Shown: one piece after another, positions 1-9,553 of the stretch
Layout: the number at the start of each line of letters is the position of its first letter
How positions within the stretch are numbered: the first letter of the stretch is position 1
Source of the DNA: Paenibacillus sp. FSL M7-0420
GTDB lineage: Bacteria; Bacillota; Bacilli; Paenibacillales; Paenibacillaceae
Length of the DNA: 64,000 nucleotides
Direction: 5' to 3'
Assembly: GCF_038002345.1 (NCBI RefSeq)
Contig: NZ_JBBOCJ010000001.1
Location: forward strand, 2,046,001-2,110,000
Program-made: the position numbers and the translations under genes
The notes under the pieces: model-generated
Told to the model about the DNA's origin: nothing
The model's input: the letters and a program-made list of their open reading frames with translations, nothing else
Databases searched by the model: none

Positions 1-83
1 TAAAATTCAAAATTAAGGAAAGGAGCAGACTCTAATCATTCAAGGTACAGACAATCAAATACAACATATTTAGGAGGAATAGC

Positions 84-3000
84 ATGCAGCGTAAGAAGGT
101 AGTTTCATTTTTGCTGGCATTTTTCTTGACCCTTCAGGTATTATCAGGCTCATTGTTTGCTGCAGAGAATGAAACGTTCAGAACAGACTGGTCCAAAGCT
201 GCAGCACTTCCTATGACAAAACTGCTTAGCAAGAGTAATGATCTGGTGAGACCTTCGGATGATTTCTCAACTGTAGCCGATAAGTTGAATGATTTGAGTT
301 CTGGTGTTGCTCCATCAGTAGCTTCAGATTCAGCCTTACCCCCTTCAGTTATCGAAAATGTCCATCTCAAACAACCACTACCAGAGAAGCCTTCACCCTC
401 CCTTGAGTTAATAGACGAACGAACCCCTAATAGTAAAACCTACCAGCTTGAAGACGGTACCTATGAGACCGTAATTAGTACCGAAGCCCTTCATTATCAG
501 GACAGAATAGGGAATTGGCAGGATATCGAGCTGATGCTTACGGATGAGGCGGATATTGCCAAACAGTCCGAAATTCCGTTGTCCAATGACGCGCTTCCGG
601 AGTTGAATCTTCCCCTCGCTAAAGACAGTGCTGCCCGGCTTAATCTGGCTAAGCAATTGGCTAAGCTTCCTAAGGACGCCTACCGCGCTCTTCAAGCGCC
701 ATTTGATGTGCGGATCGGCAAGCAATTTACCCAAGGTTATGAAATTGGTAAAGGAGCTGACAGGCTGTCTTTCATTCCCGTTGATGCTAACCCCAGCAAA
801 GCAGTTGTTAAGCAGGATGTGTATGGCAGCTCACTAATTCGTTACCCATCGGCTTGGGAGTCTACTTATGTAGACCTGCAACTTCTGACAGATGGAATCA
901 AAGAGACGATTGTGCTGGACTCCCCATCCGCGCCTTCAACGTTCAGCTACGAGGTTACTGGTGAAATATCCAAGGACCTGAGATTAGGCGACTTGCAAAT
1001 TGAACCCGCTTGGCTGGTGGATGCTGCCGGAACGTATCGGGAAGTTAGCCAAACCTTGCGCAGCACGGGCGGCACAACCTTTCTTGATCTGCAGCCGGAT
1101 CTTGGTGGGCTAGAATATCCAGTGACTATAGATCCTACTGTAGTGTTGTGGCCCGAGAATAATAATGATATGAAAGATACCACGCTCAATGCGCATGAGC
1201 CAAACCGCAATTATAATTCAGATCCACGTCTGTATACAGGTAAAGATACGAACGGAAATCAGTTCCGTACCCTGCTTTATTTTAACTTGGGTTATCTGCC
1301 CCCAGGCGAATATAATGTGCTGGATGCCTATATAACCTTGAATCAGACGGCCGAGAATCAGTACAATTCGAACACGCAGGTTCAAGTGCAGCGGATTACA
1401 AACTCCTGGGACGCTAGTACGGTAACCTGGAATACACAACCTTCGTATAGCTCGAATGTAGAGGGCAACCCTTACGGTGCAGCTTATGTTTCAGGTGAAG
1501 GTGTACAGATCTTTTATCTTAAAGGACTTGTGTCGGAGTGGGTGAACGGATTGTATCCGAACTATGGGGTGGAATTGCATGCTGACAGTGTTACTGCACC
1601 TAATGTGAAAAAATTCGTATCCTCCAACACCAGTATTCCTGCCAACCATCCATCCATTACTTTGCGGTATACGATGCCCAACCAGACCTGGAACGGGACA
1701 AGCTCCAGTGTAGATGCATTGACTTCCTTCAATCAAAAGAAACTTGACTATACCTCAGACGGCTATAAATGGCTATTGGTAAGAGACGGAGGCGATTTTA
1801 GGCTGGATGGCATGAAGCCTGATGACAGCTCCTGGTTCCACTCAGGTACAAAGCGTCTGGATGCTGAAAATGGCTCCATGTATATTGATCAGGACAACTA
1901 TCTCCATTTGGCCTATAAGGCAGTAGGTGGAGGAATTAAATATGTTCGAGGGACGTACAATTCGGTCACACACCGCTGGAATCTGAGTACTCCTGTTGTC
2001 GTTTCAACGGATGCAACAGTAAATTATCCCGATCTGGTAGCACATCGCGCCTTATCTGGCGGAGGATGGAACGTTCATATTGTAAGCTCTAAGCATAGTG
2101 AGCCTGCGGGAACGAACGGGACACTGTACAACCAGATTGATATCTCTTCTTCTGGGGTGGTAGGTGCTCCGGGTACAACCGCAGTATTAGACAGTGGAAC
2201 TACAGGAGTTCCTACCTGGCCCTCCATTGATTTCCGCCATACTCCATCCTCGGTTTCAAACGGCAAGGAAATTAAAGACAATTCACCAGCTTTGTATGTT
2301 TCTTGGAATGCGGGGGCTGCTGGCGCGGGCCTTGGAATCCGTTATATGGAAGCAGCTTACAGTGCAGGAAGTTGGACTTGGGCGGCCGAACAAGCCGTAG
2401 ATGAGAATCAGTACACAACTTCGCAACGCGACTGGTTCCTCAGTGTGTACGATGGCAGCAGAGCAGTCGTATTCGGTTCCTTACGTAACCTTGCCGATCA
2501 CAAAAGTATACTTGCATACACAATGCAGTCCGGGAGCAAACGGCTGGATATGTTCTATAGCAATCTGCCGGTCGGCAAACAGGTGCTTTTCGGTTCTGGA
2601 AGTTATGACGCACAGGGCAATCTGTATTTCGGCGGAAATGGCGGAGCAGCCAGTGACATCAATAACAATCCAATAACCTTTAAGTGGAGCCGGGCTACCA
2701 AGGCCCTTTCTCTTCCTACAATGCTAAACTACCGCCTGCGTGATACATTCCTGACTATGAAGCGCGGTGACAGTTATAACAAAATTGAACTGGCTACCAG
2801 TACACAGTCTTGGACTAATGATGCTGTGTATGAAATCGAGCATAGTCTGATCCTGGATACCATTGAACGGCAGTTTACACAATATTCCTATGATGCCGCA
2901 TCCAGGCTGAAATACATCCGGATGCAGAGTGGGGATGGTATTGAATTTACTTATGATACCGCAGGGAACCTTACTCGCAGAGAGCTTGATCCGCAGCCGG

Positions 3001-4004
3001 ATACCAATGGAACCAATCTTCTAATTAATGGAGGGTTTGAGGTTACGGAGCATACCCCTGGAGTAGAAACGGGGGCACCAGATCCAAATTACGGATGGCA
3101 AACGCACTTGAATCCGGACACCTCTTTTTCTGACTATACGCCAGTATCTTCCCCTTCACCTGTCAGCAGAGGAAACTCAGCCTATAAGCTTAGGTCACAT
3201 TGGTTTACAAGTCCGGAATATATTTATCAGACTATAGAAGTAAACGATAACCGTCCATTTTCTCTTTCAGGAAAAATATTCAGAGCGAAAATGACCGAAT
3301 CTTCAGCTGTCTTAGGAGTTGAGTTTCTTTCAGAAGATAATACATCTCTTGGAAGCTACGACATAAATGTCGAGAATAGCATGACAACCTACACAACCCT
3401 TATGAAAAAAGGCTGGATTCCCAAGGGGACCGTGAACGCAAAAGTACACGTAAAGTTAAATCCTTTAGGGGAATATGCATCAACTGAAATCTTCGCAGAT
3501 GAAATCAAGCTGGAGTATGCGGAGAGTAACGAACTGTGGAATCCGGGCTTTGAACGTACAAAAAACGGACAGACCATTGACTGGAACACCTATGTTCCAG
3601 GGGGGGCGACTTCAACCTTCCTTCCAGTCAGCGAGGCGTACGAAGGAGCTTATGGATTAAAAGTGACGGCATCCGGACTGGCATCCGGCGCATACACGTT
3701 TGTTCATCAAACCCAGGGTATTGGAGCAGGTGAAAGCTATAACGTCAGTACCGCATATATGACGGATAATCTCTCCGGTGCAGTGGGCGTGCTGGCTCTG
3801 CAGTTCTTCAATGAGAGTGGAGCAAGTGTTGGATGGGTGGAACAGACGGGAACGGGCACCGGTTCATACAACAACCTCAGTCTCAGCGGCATCGCACCTT
3901 CGAATGCAGTCTATATCAAGGTTATGGCCGGACTAAAAGGAACTGCTGCAGGCGGGCAGGGCAACGTATATGTGGATGACGTAAACCTTAAAATTACGCA
4001 GTAG
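84..4004 (+). CDS. Secreted DNRLRE-domain surface protein with one YD repeat and two C-terminal binding-type domains
   Basis: The 1306-residue product starts at an ATG behind TAGGAGGAATAGC. An N-terminal signal peptide (Lys/Arg-rich start, then a hydrophobic stretch ending near Ala26) indicates export. Residues about 350-535 resemble the DNRLRE domain of WapA-like wall proteins, with the typical 'STVTWNTQP' signature. A middle part of about 390 residues looks like a beta-propeller or sugar-binding region. Residues about 930-970 carry one YD (Rhs) repeat with the 'YDTAGNLT' signature. Two similar domains follow (about 980-1140 and 1149-1306), each opening with an 'NGGFE' or 'NPGFE' motif seen in carbohydrate-binding or jelly-roll modules. 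The gene ends 73 bases before the Rhs gene, and the two probably form one transcription unit. I infer a surface-anchoring or delivery partner of the Rhs protein; no enzyme motif was seen. Confidence 0.8.
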   Translation: MQRKKVVSFLLAFFLTLQVLSGSLFAAENETFRTDWSKAAALPMTKLLSKSNDLVRPSDDFSTVADKLNDLSSGVAPSVASDSALPPSVIENVHLKQPLPEKPSPSLELIDERTPNSKTYQLEDGTYETVISTEALHYQDRIGNWQDIELMLTDEADIAKQSEIPLSNDALPELNLPLAKDSAARLNLAKQLAKLPKDAYRALQAPFDVRIGKQFTQGYEIGKGADRLSFIPVDANPSKAVVKQDVYGSSLIRYPSAWESTYVDLQLLTDGIKETIVLDSPSAPSTFSYEVTGEISKDLRLGDLQIEPAWLVDAAGTYREVSQTLRSTGGTTFLDLQPDLGGLEYPVTIDPTVVLWPENNNDMKDTTLNAHEPNRNYNSDPRLYTGKDTNGNQFRTLLYFNLGYLPPGEYNVLDAYITLNQTAENQYNSNTQVQVQRITNSWDASTVTWNTQPSYSSNVEGNPYGAAYVSGEGVQIFYLKGLVSEWVNGLYPNYGVELHADSVTAPNVKKFVSSNTSIPANHPSITLRYTMPNQTWNGTSSSVDALTSFNQKKLDYTSDGYKWLLVRDGGDFRLDGMKPDDSSWFHSGTKRLDAENGSMYIDQDNYLHLAYKAVGGGIKYVRGTYNSVTHRWNLSTPVVVSTDATVNYPDLVAHRALSGGGWNVHIVSSKHSEPAGTNGTLYNQIDISSSGVVGAPGTTAVLDSGTTGVPTWPSIDFRHTPSSVSNGKEIKDNSPALYVSWNAGAAGAGLGIRYMEAAYSAGSWTWAAEQAVDENQYTTSQRDWFLSVYDGSRAVVFGSLRNLADHKSILAYTMQSGSKRLDMFYSNLPVGKQVLFGSGSYDAQGNLYFGGNGGAASDINNNPITFKWSRATKALSLPTMLNYRLRDTFLTMKRGDSYNKIELATSTQSWTNDAVYEIEHSLILDTIERQFTQYSYDAASRLKYIRMQSGDGIEFTYDTAGNLTRRELDPQPDTNGTNLLINGGFEVTEHTPGVETGAPDPNYGWQTHLNPDTSFSDYTPVSSPSPVSRGNSAYKLRSHWFTSPEYIYQTIEVNDNRPFSLSGKIFRAKMTESSAVLGVEFLSEDNTSLGSYDINVENSMTTYTTLMKKGWIPKGTVNAKVHVKLNPLGEYASTEIFADEIKLEYAESNELWNPGFERTKNGQTIDWNTYVPGGATSTFLPVSEAYEGAYGLKVTASGLASGAYTFVHQTQGIGAGESYNVSTAYMTDNLSGAVGVLALQFFNESGASVGWVEQTGTGTGSYNNLSLSGIAPSNAVYIKVMAGLKGTAAGGQGNVYVDDVNLKITQ

Positions 4005-4077
4005 TAATTATCTGCTGTGAGCCTTACTCAAAGCAAGAATCACCGATACTATTAACCGATAAAGCGAGGGGAAGCTT

Positions 4078-7000
4078 TTGAAAAAAGAATCTCGAAAATA
4101 TTCCGGCCTGCACCGCTTGCTTGTTATCCTGCTGTCTGCAGTGCTGTTGGTTCCAACTTTTACACCTGAACCTGAACGGGTATATGCCGATTCGGTTAAT
4201 AACTCCACAGCACTGAGTAATATCGACACGACCAAGTCCATTTACAATATTAATGCGAATACACTGTCCGGCGATGATGAAGTCTCTGATCTCACCGGTG
4301 TACTTCGCTTGACGGCAACGGATCTTGTGTTTCCGGGGCGAAACGGGCTGGATCTGTCGATAACACGGATTTACAGCTCACGGGACAGCAATCTCGCGAA
4401 TCCGAAGGCGGTCACCACGAATACAGCAAGCCCCTTTTACTATACCAATGACTCTACCACAGATAAGAATACGCATAACGAGAAACGGTATAACTTGGGA
4501 GCAGGCTGGTCCTTCGCCTTTCCCTCGGTGGAGATCCGCGGTACTGATCCGTTCCTGCATTTTGCAGACGGCAGCGTCTACCGGATTACAGGAAGCGGAA
4601 GTACCCGCACCATTGAAGGCTACCCCCTGCAGAATGTAGTTTTTGCCACTACCACAACAACGATTGGAGGACTTGCGGCTGCCTATCAGCTGACTGACCT
4701 GAATCGGACCGTCCAGTATTTTGACAGTACCGGGAAATGGATCGGAACCAGGGACGCCTACAATAATGAGATTTCGGTGGCGTATGTCAACCAGCCTATT
4801 TTCGGCGGAACTAGTATTCCAGTCATCCAGTCGATTACAAGTACCGGCAACCGTGTGATCAACTTTGCATACCCGGATGCAAACACGGTCACTGTAACCT
4901 ACCCAATCGACGGCACCAAGACCGGCAAGCTGGTCTATAATAAGACAGCCATCTCCGGGCAGACCAATGAAATGCAGCTGTCTTCCGTAGACTCTTTCAT
5001 CTATATTGACACAGCGAATAGCGCAAACAACCAGAAGCTGACGACAGCCTACACGTATACGTCAAAGACTGCTGCTTTTGATTACGAAACAGCAGATACG
5101 AGCAAACCAAACGGTTCACTAACCTACCAGCTGCTGACTAAGGTCACCTATCCGACCGGTGCATCCAGTAATTATGTGTATGAAGCTGCCGCGCAGAAAA
5201 AGTTCCTTGGGGCAAGCGGATATCTGGAGTTTTACCGGATCGCTGAACGATATGACAGCCTGAAAGGGCCGACCGGAACGGTTCAGAAGACGCAGTATAC
5301 CAAATACACTTATGAAGCAGGCAAGAACTTCTCTGGCTATGGCACAGCGGGCGAGAGCAATCCAGATAGCCTGACTGCCGGGTTTACTGTGACGAACAGT
5401 ATGCGAACTTTCACAGACCCGGATACGGCAACGCCTTCTCAGGACCGGCTGGTGGAAAGTAAGACATATAACAACAAGCTTTTACTAACTACCTTCACAG
5501 CAGAGAAGCAGGGTGAATACAAAGAAAGTACGGCTTACACCTATGATTCTGCACTTGAGCTTCCCCTGTCTGTTCGCCAGAGCTATTACAGTATAGATGG
5601 CAGCGAGGCCTCTTCCTATACGGATGAGTTCTATACCTATGATACGTATGGCAATGTGCTGACCTATACCAATCCCAAGAACTATAAATCGACCTACACG
5701 TATCACAGTACATTCCGTAGCATTCCAGTTACGAAAGAGACCACCTATGGACTGGCCACGGGCAGCCCGGTCACGGAAAAATTCGTGCAGACCGTCTCCT
5801 CCACCAAACCGGAGGTCTCCAAATCCGAACAGAAATATAAGAATAAACCGGTAGATCTGGCTGAACAGACGGATATCACAGAATACACCTATGATACCTA
5901 TGGCAATGTTCTGACCGTGAAGCTTCTGCTGGAAAACAGCCGCAATCAGCTGACCACTTACACATATGACAGCAACAGCCTATTTCCAATCAGTGTAAAG
6001 CAGAATGTGACCAAGAATGGCACTACGCGTACTGTGGAAGAAAAGTATGAATATACTTCCGGGACAGGCTGGGAAAAAGCCTATCTTGATCCGAATGCAG
6101 TCAAAGCTGGTACAAGTACTGCCGCCAGCCGTAAGTACGAAACGGAATACGATCTGATTGGCCGAGTAACCAAAATCAAATCCTCCATGATCGCCGGGGA
6201 ATCTGCTAAGCCGGAACGGACGTTCACGTATACGTATAACGCTACCGATCAGACCTACACTACGCAAGGCGTGGACGAGGAAGGCAACAAAACTATCAGT
6301 CTCTATGACGGTCTCGGCCGCATCCGTGAAGTGAAAGCTCCAGCGGCCAATACCGTCATGGATAGTAATACAGCGACACATACACCGGTGACGAAGCAAT
6401 CGTACACATATAACGGGCTAGGTGAAGTCATTGGAGTGAAGGATGCTCTGAACCGGACAACCAGCTATGATTATGACAATGTAGGACGTGTCAAATCCAC
6501 TACTTCACCTATGAATATTGAATTCGGCGCTTCCTATAATGATATGCTACGCTCCGTAACGACGACTTCACCGATCACACTGACCAGCAATGCGACCATG
6601 GAAGCGCAGAGTGATGAACTGGGCCGGATGACCAGCACCAAGCAGTTGAACAGCGATCCGACCCAAAGCGATATTTTGCAGCGTTCAGCCGCATATGAAG
6701 TTGGATCAGACCCATTCAAGGCCCAAACAACGGATGGTAATGGGAACGAGACATCCTTTCAAGGCAACGGCTTAGGATTGCTCAGTGATCTGACACAGAC
6801 GGTGAATGGATTACAGCAGACCTCAACGTATGGTTACAACAAGCTGAGGAAGCTTACCAACAAATCCGTCGACGGCCAGATTCAGACCTCCTATGATTAC
6901 GATGAACTTGGACAGCGTACTTCAAAGGTAGACTCTACGAACGGAACCGAAACGTATGGGTACGATGACAACGGCAATCTGGTCGAAGGAACCGACAGAC

Positions 7001-8805
7001 TGGGCAATCCGGCGGAGCATACCTACGATGAACGCAATCAGCTGACGGCCTGGAATTACGGTTCTACAACAAGTTCTGTAACCGCCAGTTTTACGTATTT
7101 CAAGAATGGGCTTCGTAAATCTATGACAGACGAGACTGGAACGACACAATATCAATATAACCGGGACTCTACCCTGCGAAAAGTTACCTATCCGGACGGG
7201 AAAACGGTCAGCTATGAATACAATGAGAGCGGTACTCGCAAGAATATGACTGATCCATTCGGAGCGATTACTTTATACACCTATGACAACGATGATCGTC
7301 TGACCAAAGTATCGCTCAAAGAAAACAGCACGGCTACAGAAGCTACACAAGCCCAATACACGTATGCCGGAAGTGTGTTGGACAAGATCACTTATGGAAA
7401 TGGACTGGTCAGCCAATATCTGTATGAGGACGGCTTCGGACGCTTAACTGGACTGAAGCATATGAAAAGCAGCACCCTTCTGAACCAGTACAGCTACACG
7501 TACGATAAGAACGGCAACATTACGCAGAGAGATTCGAACGGTCAGAGTGTAACGTTTGGCTACGACGAGCTGAACCGGATTATCTCCAGCAGTGAAGCCA
7601 ATGAGCAATACAGTTATGACAAGAAGGGCAACCGACTGACCCTGCTGTCCACGGCACCGGATCTTCACACCGATACCATGGAGTACACCTACGACAAAGC
7701 TAACCAGCTGAAATCCGTCACCCGCAACAGTACATCAACCACCTATAAATACGACGGCGACGGCCTGATGCGCGAACGGAACAACGGCAGCACCACCCGC
7801 TTCTACTACGACGGGCAGAACCTCATCGCGGAAGGCAGCGTATCTGGCAGCAATGTCAGCTTCAAAGCCCGATATGTGCGCGGCTATCAGCTTCTCAGCA
7901 TGAAGAACCAATGGGGAACCGTAGGTTACTACCTTGAGAACGGTCACGGTGATGTGGTTAATCTCTACAAGCAAGACCAGTCACTCCTGAATACCTACGA
8001 TTATGACATCTGGGGCAACCCTACAGTGACGGAGGAAGCAGACCAATACGGGAATCCGTTCCGCTATGCCGGAGAGTACTTGGATGAAGGCACCGGCTTG
8101 CAGAACCTGCGAGCACGATGGTACGATCCAAGTATCGGAAGGTTCATCACCGAGGATACTTGGGAAGGACGGGTGAACCACCCCGACAGCCAGAATCCGT
8201 ATATTTATGTCATCAATAATCCGCTGATTTATGTGGATCCGAGTGGCCATTTCGTGGAAACAATAGTGGATATTGCATCTTTTGCATACGATGCATATGA
8301 ATTTGTGAAGGACCCGAGTTGGTCCAATGCTGGATATGTAGCTTTAGATGTAGCTTCAGCGGCTATTCCATTTGTGCCTAGCGGCAGTTCGGCGATTCGG
8401 GCAACGAGTAAAGTGGCTAGCAAAGCGGACGATGTTTCGGATGCAGTGTCTTCTGCTGTTAAGGGTGGGGATGAAGCATTAGTTGTTCGAGGTGGCGAAA
8501 GTAGTTCTGAAAATTTACTGAAAAATCAGGCTAAAGATTCTCGAGGACATATTTCATGCAATACTGGATGCAGTGATTTAGATGTATTAGCTACATCGCC
8601 GACACCTTTCCAGAATGGTAAAATTTCAGTTACTACTATTGATGATATTAAGAAGTTAGGGCCTGGATGGGATGTCATTCCAGACCCCACAAAAGGTAAC
8701 CCCTATCACGGTTCAATAATTCCACCAAATAATCCTATGACCAAAGCGGAATCTGAAGCGTTGTCTAAAACATTTAATACCCAACCGAATAAATGGAAAC
8801 AATAA
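4078..8805 (+). CDS. Rhs/YD-repeat polymorphic toxin protein (WapA-like) with variable C-terminal tip
   Basis: The 1575-residue product starts at TTG behind GAGGGGAAGC. A signal peptide is visible (residues 1 to about 38, with a hydrophobic LLVILLSAVLLVP core). From about residue 480 onward there are dense YD repeats (YTYD..GN, YGYD..GN). The conserved Rhs core near residues 1327-1390 contains RYAGEYLDEGTGLQNLRARW, then YDPSIGRF, and closes with a DPSG motif. The last 185 residues differ: a pre-toxin-like helical stretch, then a tip with a CNTGC motif and a basic Lys/Trp end, encoded by more AT-rich DNA than the core. This fits polymorphic Rhs toxins, in which the core shell carries a swappable toxin. 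I could not assign the tip to a toxin family. The gene immediately downstream is the natural immunity candidate. Confidence 0.88.
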   Translation: MKKESRKYSGLHRLLVILLSAVLLVPTFTPEPERVYADSVNNSTALSNIDTTKSIYNINANTLSGDDEVSDLTGVLRLTATDLVFPGRNGLDLSITRIYSSRDSNLANPKAVTTNTASPFYYTNDSTTDKNTHNEKRYNLGAGWSFAFPSVEIRGTDPFLHFADGSVYRITGSGSTRTIEGYPLQNVVFATTTTTIGGLAAAYQLTDLNRTVQYFDSTGKWIGTRDAYNNEISVAYVNQPIFGGTSIPVIQSITSTGNRVINFAYPDANTVTVTYPIDGTKTGKLVYNKTAISGQTNEMQLSSVDSFIYIDTANSANNQKLTTAYTYTSKTAAFDYETADTSKPNGSLTYQLLTKVTYPTGASSNYVYEAAAQKKFLGASGYLEFYRIAERYDSLKGPTGTVQKTQYTKYTYEAGKNFSGYGTAGESNPDSLTAGFTVTNSMRTFTDPDTATPSQDRLVESKTYNNKLLLTTFTAEKQGEYKESTAYTYDSALELPLSVRQSYYSIDGSEASSYTDEFYTYDTYGNVLTYTNPKNYKSTYTYHSTFRSIPVTKETTYGLATGSPVTEKFVQTVSSTKPEVSKSEQKYKNKPVDLAEQTDITEYTYDTYGNVLTVKLLLENSRNQLTTYTYDSNSLFPISVKQNVTKNGTTRTVEEKYEYTSGTGWEKAYLDPNAVKAGTSTAASRKYETEYDLIGRVTKIKSSMIAGESAKPERTFTYTYNATDQTYTTQGVDEEGNKTISLYDGLGRIREVKAPAANTVMDSNTATHTPVTKQSYTYNGLGEVIGVKDALNRTTSYDYDNVGRVKSTTSPMNIEFGASYNDMLRSVTTTSPITLTSNATMEAQSDELGRMTSTKQLNSDPTQSDILQRSAAYEVGSDPFKAQTTDGNGNETSFQGNGLGLLSDLTQTVNGLQQTSTYGYNKLRKLTNKSVDGQIQTSYDYDELGQRTSKVDSTNGTETYGYDDNGNLVEGTDRLGNPAEHTYDERNQLTAWNYGSTTSSVTASFTYFKNGLRKSMTDETGTTQYQYNRDSTLRKVTYPDGKTVSYEYNESGTRKNMTDPFGAITLYTYDNDDRLTKVSLKENSTATEATQAQYTYAGSVLDKITYGNGLVSQYLYEDGFGRLTGLKHMKSSTLLNQYSYTYDKNGNITQRDSNGQSVTFGYDELNRIISSSEANEQYSYDKKGNRLTLLSTAPDLHTDTMEYTYDKANQLKSVTRNSTSTTYKYDGDGLMRERNNGSTTRFYYDGQNLIAEGSVSGSNVSFKARYVRGYQLLSMKNQWGTVGYYLENGHGDVVNLYKQDQSLLNTYDYDIWGNPTVTEEADQYGNPFRYAGEYLDEGTGLQNLRARWYDPSIGRFITEDTWEGRVNHPDSQNPYIYVINNPLIYVDPSGHFVETIVDIASFAYDAYEFVKDPSWSNAGYVALDVASAAIPFVPSGSSAIRATSKVASKADDVSDAVSSAVKGGDEALVVRGGESSSENLLKNQAKDSRGHISCNTGCSDLDVLATSPTPFQNGKISVTTIDDIKKLGPGWDVIPDPTKGNPYHGSIIPPNNPMTKAESEALSKTFNTQPNKWKQ

Positions 8806-8844
8806 AGGGGTGATTTCATAAATATAGTTTTGATTTATGGGTAT

Positions 8845-8878
8845 AACTCCCCGCAGTTACCTGCGGGGAGTTTCATTT
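8845..8878 (+). terminator. Rho-independent terminator after the Rhs gene
   Basis: A perfect 12-bp stem (AACTCCCCGCAG with its complement), TTAC loop and trailing TTTCATTT follow the Rhs stop codon by about 40 bases. It separates the Rhs gene from the downstream small gene, which therefore may have its own promoter. Confidence 0.8.
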
Positions 8879-9013
8879 CTCTTGATCAAGTATGCTCGTA
8901 TTATCTCAGAGGAAACAGCATATAAAATTAAATATAAAAGAATATGTAAAGAGTCATAATATTATAAGATGAAGCATTATGTGAAATGCTAAATCGAGTT
9001 TTGAGGTGAACCT

Positions 9014-9472
9014 ATGAAGAGAGAAAATCCAGTAGATGAGTTTCAACGAGTATATTTTATTACTGATTGGTGGGACGGTCCCAAAAACGGATTTGCTGAT
9101 TTTAATGGTACTGTTCATTGTTTTGGACGATCATTTGATGACCTGAACGATGAATGGTCAGATTTGTATTTGCTAAGACCTGTTTCAATTGAGGAATACT
9201 CATTACAGATTGAATCCTATAAATTATTTTTAAATTGGAAAAATGATAAGGATACAACAAGAACACATCCTTCTTCAGACATGGAGAACAAAAGGTATCA
9301 TGAAATAGAGCACCTTTTATCTCAATTTAAACATCAATTTTATAGTGAAAAGTACATCGGAGAATTCATATCAATAGCTAAAGATGAAAAAGGAAATGCA
9401 AGCATGATACATGACTTCAATTATAAGGTGAAGTGGAAAAGGGCTAATATAGGAGGAATTCAGGAGCGCTGA
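9014..9472 (+). CDS. Probable immunity protein for the Rhs tip (152 aa, unrecognised family)
   Basis: The 152-residue product starts at ATG behind TTGAGGTGAACCT. It is soluble and acidic-aromatic, with an N-terminal 'ITDWWDGPKNG' segment and a Trp/Asp-rich centre (DEWSDLYLL); there is no signal peptide or membrane segment. I recall small proteins with a similar DWxDGPxxGxA opening next to Rhs loci, but I cannot name a family with certainty. The evidence for immunity is positional: it is the first gene after an Rhs C-terminal tip, in the same orientation, with similarly AT-rich composition. An unrelated orphan gene is possible. Confidence 0.65.
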   Translation: MKRENPVDEFQRVYFITDWWDGPKNGFADFNGTVHCFGRSFDDLNDEWSDLYLLRPVSIEEYSLQIESYKLFLNWKNDKDTTRTHPSSDMENKRYHEIEHLLSQFKHQFYSEKYIGEFISIAKDEKGNASMIHDFNYKVKWKRANIGGIQER

Positions 9473-9510
9473 AAGTTTGCATATTCTGAAAATCTACTTT
9501 GACGAATATA

Positions 9511-9549
9511 TAGAATTCTGCCCGCTTTAGGAGATCAGGCAGAATTCTA
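9511..9549. terminator. Bidirectional terminator between convergent genes
   Basis: A 12-bp perfect stem (TAGAATTCTGCC and its complement) around a 15-base loop lies in the 81-base gap between the small probable immunity gene and the convergent nuclease gene. T-rich flanks are only moderate. Confidence 0.65.
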
Positions 9550-9553
9550 TTCT

